The translations under genes were made by a program, and so were the position numbers. From Haloprofundus salilacus (GTDB taxonomy: Archaea > Halobacteriota > Halobacteria > Halobacteriales > Haloferacaceae), in the NCBI RefSeq assembly GCF_020150815.1, contig NZ_CP083723.1:868001-932000 (forward strand): DNA of 64,000 bases, in the 5' to 3' direction. The notes below the pieces were generated by a model, which did not search any database, was not told the DNA's origin, and was given only the letters and a program-made list of their open reading frames with translations. Of the stretch, positions 59,143 through 64,000 are shown piece by piece. Within the stretch, counting starts at the first letter, position 1, and every line of letters begins with the position of its first letter.

Positions 59143-59433
59143 TCACTCGATACTGAGTTCGCCGTTGGTGTCGCCGCCGTCGGCCGTTCCTTCGTCCCAC
59201 TCCAACTCGAACTCGACGCTGAGTTCACCGGAACCACCCGACGACGGCGTCTCGCGTTCGGCTTTCACTTCGAACGTCGGCTGCGCCGGAACGTCGAGCG
59301 TCACCGACTGGTCTCCAGCCGAGAGCGTGAGCGGCTCCCCCGCGTCGAGTTTATCCGCGACGGTCCGGAGGTAGCTGGCGATATCGCCTCGGGAGCGGCG
59401 CTGTTCGGTTTCGAAGAGCACTTCTTCTGGCAT
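59143..59433 (-). CDS. Amphi-Trp domain protein
   Basis: 96 residues. MPEEVLFETEQRRSRGDIASYLRTVADKL is the helix-containing start (in parts: EEVLFETEQRRSRGDIASYL, TVADKLDAG), followed by the strand pair LTLSAGDQSVTLDVP and the Trp-containing strand VEFELEWDEG. The C-terminal Gly/Asp/Asn tail (about 82-92) is low complexity. Amphi-Trp proteins are small and of unknown function, common in haloarchaea. A GGTATAAGCC element (read on the minus strand as GGCTTATACC) lies about 27 bases upstream, consistent with a leaderless ATG at 59433. Confidence 0.75.
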   Translation of the reverse strand: MPEEVLFETEQRRSRGDIASYLRTVADKLDAGEPLTLSAGDQSVTLDVPAQPTFEVKAERETPSSGGSGELSVEFELEWDEGTADGGDTNGELSIE

Positions 59434-59717
59434 ACGCCACCGTACGAACACCCGAGGTATAAGCCCGCCGCCCGCGCGGACGGCGGTTCGGCCAGGGGCG
59501 ACCACCGTCGAGACGAGACGTGAGCGGCGAGCGGAGTCGATGGTCGGCTTTCGGACATATTCGCCGGATGGGCGAAAATCGCGCGTCGACCGTTCACTTC
59601 TGTTATCAGTGCGATGTCGGGAGAGATATGAGACAGAACGGCCACGGGACCGAAACGTGGAGTGGTAGTCGATATGCTTATTTCAATCCGACAGAAATAC
59701 CGGCGTAGACGTTACCG

Positions 59718-60023
59718 ATGTACGATTTGACAGGATTCCAACGAGACTTGCTGTACGTGATCGCCGGGCTGGAGGAACCACACGGTCTCGCCATCAAAGA
59801 GGAGCTGGAGGATTACTACGAGAAAGAGATTCATCACGGTCGGCTATATCCGAACCTCGACACGCTCGTCGAGAAGGGTCTCGTGGACAAAGGCCAGCGC
59901 GACCGACGCACCAACTACTATACGCTCACCCGACGCGGTCGGCGCGAAATCAACGCGCGCTCCAACTGGGAATCGCGATACGTCGAAACTGGGACCGAGG
60001 TCGAAGCCGAACTCGAGAACTAA
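59718..60023 (+). CDS. PadR-family winged-helix regulator, paralogue of the gene at 58.3 kb
   Basis: 101 residues. MYDLTGFQRDLLYVIAGLEE and HHGRLYPNLDTLVEKGLVDK, RDRRTNYYTLTRRGR mirror the first PadR (58263) position for position in the HTH and wing, so the two arose by duplication. It has a few extra residues at the C terminus (TGTEVEAELEN). A CTTATTTC element at about 59678-59685 with a short leader serves as promoter; unlike the first copy it has no obvious palindrome. The RNA candidate and amphi-Trp gene lie between the two paralogues. Confidence 0.88.
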   Translation: MYDLTGFQRDLLYVIAGLEEPHGLAIKEELEDYYEKEIHHGRLYPNLDTLVEKGLVDKGQRDRRTNYYTLTRRGRREINARSNWESRYVETGTEVEAELEN

Positions 60024-60034
60024 CTTCGACAGCG

Positions 60035-61342
60035 TTACGACTGTTTCTCGTCGTCCGCCGCGTCGATAGTGGCGTCTCTCTCCGACTCGACTCCGTCGGA
60101 ACGTACGTCCTTTTTCGAGCGTTCGTCTCCGTCCGGGGACGTCCCCTCGCCGCCGTTACTCGTCTCTGCCGTCGACGCCTCGAACGAGTCGCTGGGCATC
60201 CAACTCGGGTCGATCGCAGAGGGGCGAATCGGTTCGCCGGAGACGAGTTCGGGGAGAATGATGCGCGCGAAGTGAACGACGAGCACGAGCAGAAGCGGCA
60301 TGAGGAAGATGCCGTACCAGCCGAACAGCAGCGGACCGAGGGTGTACGCGAGCATCACCGCGCCGACGTGGAGCGACCGCCCGGAGACGTACGGGCGGAG
60401 CACGAGGTCGGGGATGGTGTCGACGATAACGAAGGAGACGAGCGCGAAGGCGGCGACGAACCAGAGACCAGCCACGTTCGGCGGCGGTACCAGCGCTGCG
60501 ACGGCCATGTAGATGGCGACAGGGAAGTAGACGAGTTTCATGCCGACGATGGGGATGAGACTCGCGACGCCGGCGAGCAGGCCGATGAGCGCCGCTGCGG
60601 GGATGGCGACGCCCGGCGGGGCGAACGCGTTCAGCGCCGAGTACGTGATTACGGCGATGGTGCCGGTGACGGCGGCGTTGAGGATGTTGCCAAAGAAGAT
60701 GCTGTTGAGGTCGTTGTCGATCGCCCGTAGGTAGGTGGCGGTGACGCCGTTTTTGTCGGCAATTCGGGAGTGGAACCAGTCGGCCAGCTTTCGGTCGTCG
60801 CGCAGGAGGTAGAACGCGAACGCGACCATCACGAACAGGTGGATGAGTCCGATACCGACGAACGCGAGCGTCCCCGCCGCAGAGCCCAGCGAATCGAGCA
60901 CCGACTGGAGGTTCGAGGCGGTGACGTACTGGAGAACGTCGCCGGAGAGCAGCGATTGGACGTTCGTCAGGGCCGTCAGGTCGTCGAACACCGCGGGGTC
61001 GATACCGAGCTGTTCGGGGCTGATTCCGTTACCCGTCACCGCTCCGATCTGGCGGATGACGATGAGCAGCGCGTACCCCACGAGCGCCAGCGCCGGGAGG
61101 ACGAGCGCGAACATCGCGACGGCGGCAGCGAGACTCGTCGGCTGGATCCGCTCGTCGAGTCGGCGGAATATTGGGCGCGTCGCGTAGTAGATGAACAGCC
61201 CGAACACGACGGTTCCGACGAACGAGTAGACGACGTAACAGAGCGCGAGCGCTAGCAGGAGCGCGAGGAACCACCAGCCGAGCCGCGAGCGGCCGACGCC
61301 AAGAAAACGGTTCTCAGCGTCGACTTCCTTCTCAGTCGACAT
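60035..61342 (-). CDS. AI-2E family transporter (PerM-type permease)
   Basis: 435 residues. Seven or eight helices, with the characteristic long cytoplasmic segment between early helices and the central FYLLRDDRKLADWFHSRI (about 195-212), then IAVITYSALNAFAPPGVAI, GLLAGVASLIPIVGM and a DLVLRPYVSGRSLHVGAVML region typical of AI-2E transporters. Family members export or move small molecules or lipids; autoinducer-2 transport should not be assumed. The C-terminal 75 residues are a hydrophilic acidic/Ser-rich tail. ATG 61342 is chosen; a GTTTTTGTC element is about 27 bases upstream. Ends 11 bases from the PadR gene. Confidence 0.85.
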   Translation of the reverse strand: MSTEKEVDAENRFLGVGRSRLGWWFLALLLALALCYVVYSFVGTVVFGLFIYYATRPIFRRLDERIQPTSLAAAVAMFALVLPALALVGYALLIVIRQIGAVTGNGISPEQLGIDPAVFDDLTALTNVQSLLSGDVLQYVTASNLQSVLDSLGSAAGTLAFVGIGLIHLFVMVAFAFYLLRDDRKLADWFHSRIADKNGVTATYLRAIDNDLNSIFFGNILNAAVTGTIAVITYSALNAFAPPGVAIPAAALIGLLAGVASLIPIVGMKLVYFPVAIYMAVAALVPPPNVAGLWFVAAFALVSFVIVDTIPDLVLRPYVSGRSLHVGAVMLAYTLGPLLFGWYGIFLMPLLLVLVVHFARIILPELVSGEPIRPSAIDPSWMPSDSFEASTAETSNGGEGTSPDGDERSKKDVRSDGVESERDATIDAADDEKQS

Positions 61343-61420
61343 ACAAACAGGCTGTGTGGAGGCGACAAAAACGTGTCGCGCCCGGAGAGTTAACACCCGC
61401 CGTCGCGTAGCTGATGGGAG

Positions 61421-62719
61421 ATGCTGTCTCTGTCGGTTCTGCAGTCGGGAGGACCGTTGCCGCCTTCGTTCGACGAAACGGTCGCTCGCCTCGTCTTGGC
61501 CGCCGCGTTGGGGCTGTTCATGGGCTTAGAGCGCGAGTGGTCGGACAAGTCCGCCGGCATTCGGACGTTCTCGCTGACGAGTCTCGTCGCCGCGGTGTTC
61601 ACGATTCTCGCCCGCGAGGAGAACCTCGGCGAAGCGCTGTTGGCCGTCGGCGGCGTTCTGGTCATCGTCCAGGGCGTGTTGTTGGCGGCGCAGAGTCTCC
61701 GCGACGGAGAGGACGACGGGCTGTCGTTGACGACATCCGTCTCACTTCTGGTCGCCTACGGCGTCGGTGCGCTCGTCGCGTCCGGTTACGTACTCGCGGG
61801 CGTCACCGTCGCCGTCGTCTCGTCGCTGCTCCTCGTACTCAAGCGGGAGCTCCACGGCTTCGCGGGCGCGCTCTCGCGGGAGGAACTCCGGTCGTCGACG
61901 GAGTTCGCCATCCTCGCGTTCGTCGTCTACCCGCTGTTACCGCCGGGCGAGATCGACGTCTACGGCATCCCGCTGGAGCCGCGCGTCGCGTGGCTGATGG
62001 TCGTCACCGTCGCGGGAATCGGCATCGTCAACTACGCTGTCGTCCGGAGTTACGGCAGTCGCGGCATCGCCGTCACCGGCTTCTTCGGCGGACTCGCCTC
62101 TTCGACGGCCGTCGTCGGGACGATGCTCGACCACGTCAATCAGCGACCGGAGGCCGCCACCTACGGCGTCGCCGGGGTGTTACTCGCCAACGCCGCGATG
62201 GCCGTGCGCAACCTCGCTATCGTCCTCGTCTTCACGCTCAACTCGTCGGGACCGGTGCTGACTGCCGCCATCGTTCCGCTCGGCGTTATCGTCGTCGGCA
62301 GCGTCGCCATCGCCGCCGTCGTCGCCGACTGGGCGACGAGCGTCGAGATGGACCTCGAAAGCCCGTTCTCGCTCCAGAACGCGCTCTCGTTCGGGGTCGT
62401 CTTCCTGCTCATCCTCGCGACGGGGACGCTCGCGCAGGCCGAGTTCGGTTCGACCGGACTGTTCATCAGCGCGTTCGCCTCGGGTCTCGTCTCCTCGGCG
62501 GGCGCGACCACCTCCGCGGTGTTGCTGTACCGCAGCGGCACCATTTCCGGACCGGACGCCATCATCGCCGTGCTGCTGGCGACCGCCTCCAGTATCGTCG
62601 TCAAGGCGGCGCTGTCGGCGGCGGGACCGAAGCCGTTCGCACGGCGGGTCGCGCTCTGGAGCGTCGTCGTCCTCGCGGTGTCGGGCGTGGCGACGTTCGT
62701 TGTCGCGACGCTCGGGTGA
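61421..62719 (+). CDS. MgtC/SapB plus DUF4010 membrane protein
   Basis: 432 residues with about 12 helices. The N-terminal MgtC unit has LVLAAALGLFMGLEREWSDKSAGIRTFSLTSL (in parts: LVLAAALGLFMGLEREWSDK, AGIRTFSLTSLVAAVFT), the conserved G-L-E-R-E and AG-x-R-T motifs. The C-terminal half, with EELRSSTEFAILAFVVYPLLP and GFFGGLASSTAVVGTML, matches DUF4010. MgtC proteins relate to Mg homeostasis and virulence in bacteria; here the role is unknown. A GTTAACACC element lies about 27 bases before the ATG. Divergent from the AI-2E gene. Confidence 0.85.
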   Translation: MLSLSVLQSGGPLPPSFDETVARLVLAAALGLFMGLEREWSDKSAGIRTFSLTSLVAAVFTILAREENLGEALLAVGGVLVIVQGVLLAAQSLRDGEDDGLSLTTSVSLLVAYGVGALVASGYVLAGVTVAVVSSLLLVLKRELHGFAGALSREELRSSTEFAILAFVVYPLLPPGEIDVYGIPLEPRVAWLMVVTVAGIGIVNYAVVRSYGSRGIAVTGFFGGLASSTAVVGTMLDHVNQRPEAATYGVAGVLLANAAMAVRNLAIVLVFTLNSSGPVLTAAIVPLGVIVVGSVAIAAVVADWATSVEMDLESPFSLQNALSFGVVFLLILATGTLAQAEFGSTGLFISAFASGLVSSAGATTSAVLLYRSGTISGPDAIIAVLLATASSIVVKAALSAAGPKPFARRVALWSVVVLAVSGVATFVVATLG

Positions 62720-62880
62720 GCGCGACGCCTCGTGGGAGCAACGCTCGGTGGGTGCGACGCTGACGCTCGGGCGGGTAAGGGCGAGTACGAAGGCGGACGA
62801 ACGTACGGTTCGTCCCGCGTCGCAATCATTGCCTGAAAGGTAACGAATCTCTTAACATATGTGTCTCCGTAGCGCGGTCT
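62720..62880. other. Intergenic region before the second class III aminotransferase
   Basis: Contains loose repeats of GCGACGC and CGCTCGG near 62724-62780 and, closer to the gene, a CTTAACATATG promoter element at about 62851-62860, 27 bases before ATG 62881. No gene is visible. Confidence 0.4.
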
Positions 62881-64000
62881 ATGGACCGCGAGACGGCTAC
62901 CCCCGATGTTGAAGCGATGCCCGGTCAGCGCGCCCGCCAGTGGGCCGAACGGCACCGCGAGCACGCCGCGCCGAGTACGTACGTCTACGACTTCGTCTGG
63001 GACACCTCCGCCCCCGCGGAGGGACCGTTCTGCACCGACGTCGACGGCAACGTCCTCCTCGACTTCACGAGCCATGTCGCCGCCGCGCCGCTGGGTTACA
63101 ACAACCCCAAGATCATGGACCCATTGGCGGAGTTCGACCTCGTCGACCCGCTGAAAATCGCCGGGCAGGACTTCTACGTCTCCAGCGGTCACGACTACGA
63201 CGACGACCCGCTTCCGGGTCCCGCCGGACTGATGGAACGCCTCGTCGACGCGACCGACCACTACGGGATGGACACCGTCTTCCTCTCGAACTCCGGGGCC
63301 GAAGCCGTCGAGAATGCGCTCAAAATAAGCTACGACCACTCCGACGGCGGCAAGTACGGCGTCACCTTCGACGGCGCGTTCCACGGCCGGACGCTCGGCG
63401 CGCTCTCGCTGAACCGCTCGAAGGAAGTTTACCGCAGAAAGTTCCCCGAGATCTCGGGCATCCACGACATGCCGTACTGCGACGACCGAACCTGTTCGCC
63501 CGACTCCTGTTCGTGCGGCTTCTTCGTCGACGACACCTCCCGTCTCCGCGAGAAACTCCACCCCAAGCGCGGCCACATCAACCCCGAGGAGCTCTCCTAC
63601 ATCATCCTCGAACCGATTCAGGGCGAGGGCGGCTACCGAATCCCGAGCGACGCGTTCATGCGGGAGCTCGCGGACCTCGTCGACGAGTACGACATCACAC
63701 TCATCGCCGACGAAATTCAGTCGGGCGTCGGCCGGACCGGGAAGATGTGGGGCTCCGACCACTTCCCCATCGAACCCGACGTCATCACCGCCGCGAAGTC
63801 GCTGCGCGTCGGCGCGACCATCTCCCGGGAGGAGATCTTCCCCGCAGAGAAGAGCCGACTCTCCTCGACGTGGGGCGCGGGCGACATCGTCGCCTCGCTG
63901 CAGGGGGCGCTCACGCTCGACGCCATCGAGGAGTACGACCTCATGGACAACGCCGTCGTGCGCGGCGAGCAGTTCCTCGAGACGATGGCCGACGCCGACC
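62881..64000 (+). CDS. Class III aminotransferase (4-aminobutyrate/ornithine-type), 5' part only
   Basis: 373 codons to the window end, no stop. Visible motifs: NSGAEAVENALKIS at 137-150, AFHGRTLGALSLN at 166-178, IILEPIQGEGGY at 241-252, ADEIQSGVGRTG at 276-287 with the PLP-contact Asp and PLP Lys at 306 in AAKSLRVG. A Cys-rich insertion (C200, C205, C210, C212) lies between the PLP phosphate site and the Glu-Pro motif. The enzyme transfers an amino group from GABA, ornithine or a related donor. The leaderless ATG at 62881 is supported by the CTTAACATATG element. Different subgroup from the aminotransferase at 0.5 kb. Confidence 0.9.
   Translation, partial: MDRETATPDVEAMPGQRARQWAERHREHAAPSTYVYDFVWDTSAPAEGPFCTDVDGNVLLDFTSHVAAAPLGYNNPKIMDPLAEFDLVDPLKIAGQDFYVSSGHDYDDDPLPGPAGLMERLVDATDHYGMDTVFLSNSGAEAVENALKISYDHSDGGKYGVTFDGAFHGRTLGALSLNRSKEVYRRKFPEISGIHDMPYCDDRTCSPDSCSCGFFVDDTSRLREKLHPKRGHINPEELSYIILEPIQGEGGYRIPSDAFMRELADLVDEYDITLIADEIQSGVGRTGKMWGSDHFPIEPDVITAAKSLRVGATISREEIFPAEKSRLSSTWGAGDIVASLQGALTLDAIEEYDLMDNAVVRGEQFLETMADAD

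Noticed and set aside
62161..63762. A 533-codon minus-strand frame near the window end
   Set aside because: It runs through the MgtC/DUF4010 gene, an intergenic promoter and the second aminotransferase, all on the other strand with clear motifs.
1..64000. CRISPR array, insertion sequence, prophage or replication origin
   Set aside because: No regularly spaced long repeats, transposase, integrase, capsid or Orc1/Cdc6 gene could be seen. The tandem repeats at 54.3 kb have no spacers.

Overview
The window is a GC-rich, gene-dense stretch of a haloarchaeal chromosome (class Halobacteria). The evidence is the strongly acidic proteome, the archaeal-type replication and RNA machinery (PriS, GINS, RNase J, LSm, L37e, MBF1, RtcB with archease, AlaX), the two-domain Cdc48, the geranylgeranyl-type prenyl synthase, and TrmB- and TbsP-type regulators. 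Most genes have an AT-rich TATA-like element about 25-30 bases before the start codon, which implies largely leaderless transcripts; I used this spacing to choose several starts. I saw no insertion sequence, integrase, CRISPR array or prophage.

Layout. 0-3 kb: the end of a degenerate amidinotransferase-like gene, then a class III aminotransferase and an FAD amine oxidase in tandem. 3-10.8 kb: gltX, a small membrane protein, the idsA and RNase J pair with a long structured leader, the priS-GINS replication operon, and a peroxiredoxin. 10.8-17.9 kb: an EamA transporter, cdc48 translationally coupled to a tiny Hsp20-like gene, an alpha/beta hydrolase, a cluster of perfect hairpins, panB and a HAD phosphatase. 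18-28.5 kb: a large DUF2298 membrane protein, acyl-CoA dehydrogenase, AlaX-type editing enzyme, MBF1, tRNA-Leu(GAG), a DUF420 protein, purF with a palindromic promoter, the overlapping LSm-L37e pair and a GNAT enzyme.

28.5-34.6 kb: a DUF502 protein, archease, a DoxX protein and RtcB (RNA ligation), two very small genes, a zinc-ribbon protein with a collagen-like tail, and an eIF2B-alpha/ribose-1,5-bisphosphate isomerase homologue. 34.6-47 kb: a sugar-uptake and catabolism island. It holds a Tat lipoprotein binding protein, two permeases, an ATPase and a small membrane protein, then two Gfo/Idh/MocA dehydrogenases, a TIM-barrel isomerase, a Nudix hydrolase, an aldo/keto reductase and a TrmB regulator. 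The trmB promoter carries a near-textbook TrmB operator.

47-54.5 kb: a PAC2 proteasome-chaperone homologue, an MscS channel, a YcaO protein with an E1-like front half, TbsP, a 61-residue single-span peptide, and facing it a CHAT/caspase-like protein. 54.5-64 kb: glyA and folD (one-carbon metabolism), a universal stress protein, two paralogous PadR regulators flanking a previously unannotated hairpin RNA candidate, an amphi-Trp protein, an AI-2E-family permease, an MgtC/DUF4010 membrane protein and the start of a second class III aminotransferase.

The most interesting items are the CHAT protein with its facing small peptide, the hairpin RNA candidate at 58987-59079, the orphan YcaO enzyme, the TrmB/TbsP regulatory neighbourhood, the RNase J leader, and several palindromes placed on promoters (purF, cdc48 operon, trmB, sugar-binding protein). 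All domain names come from reading the protein sequences, without database searches.
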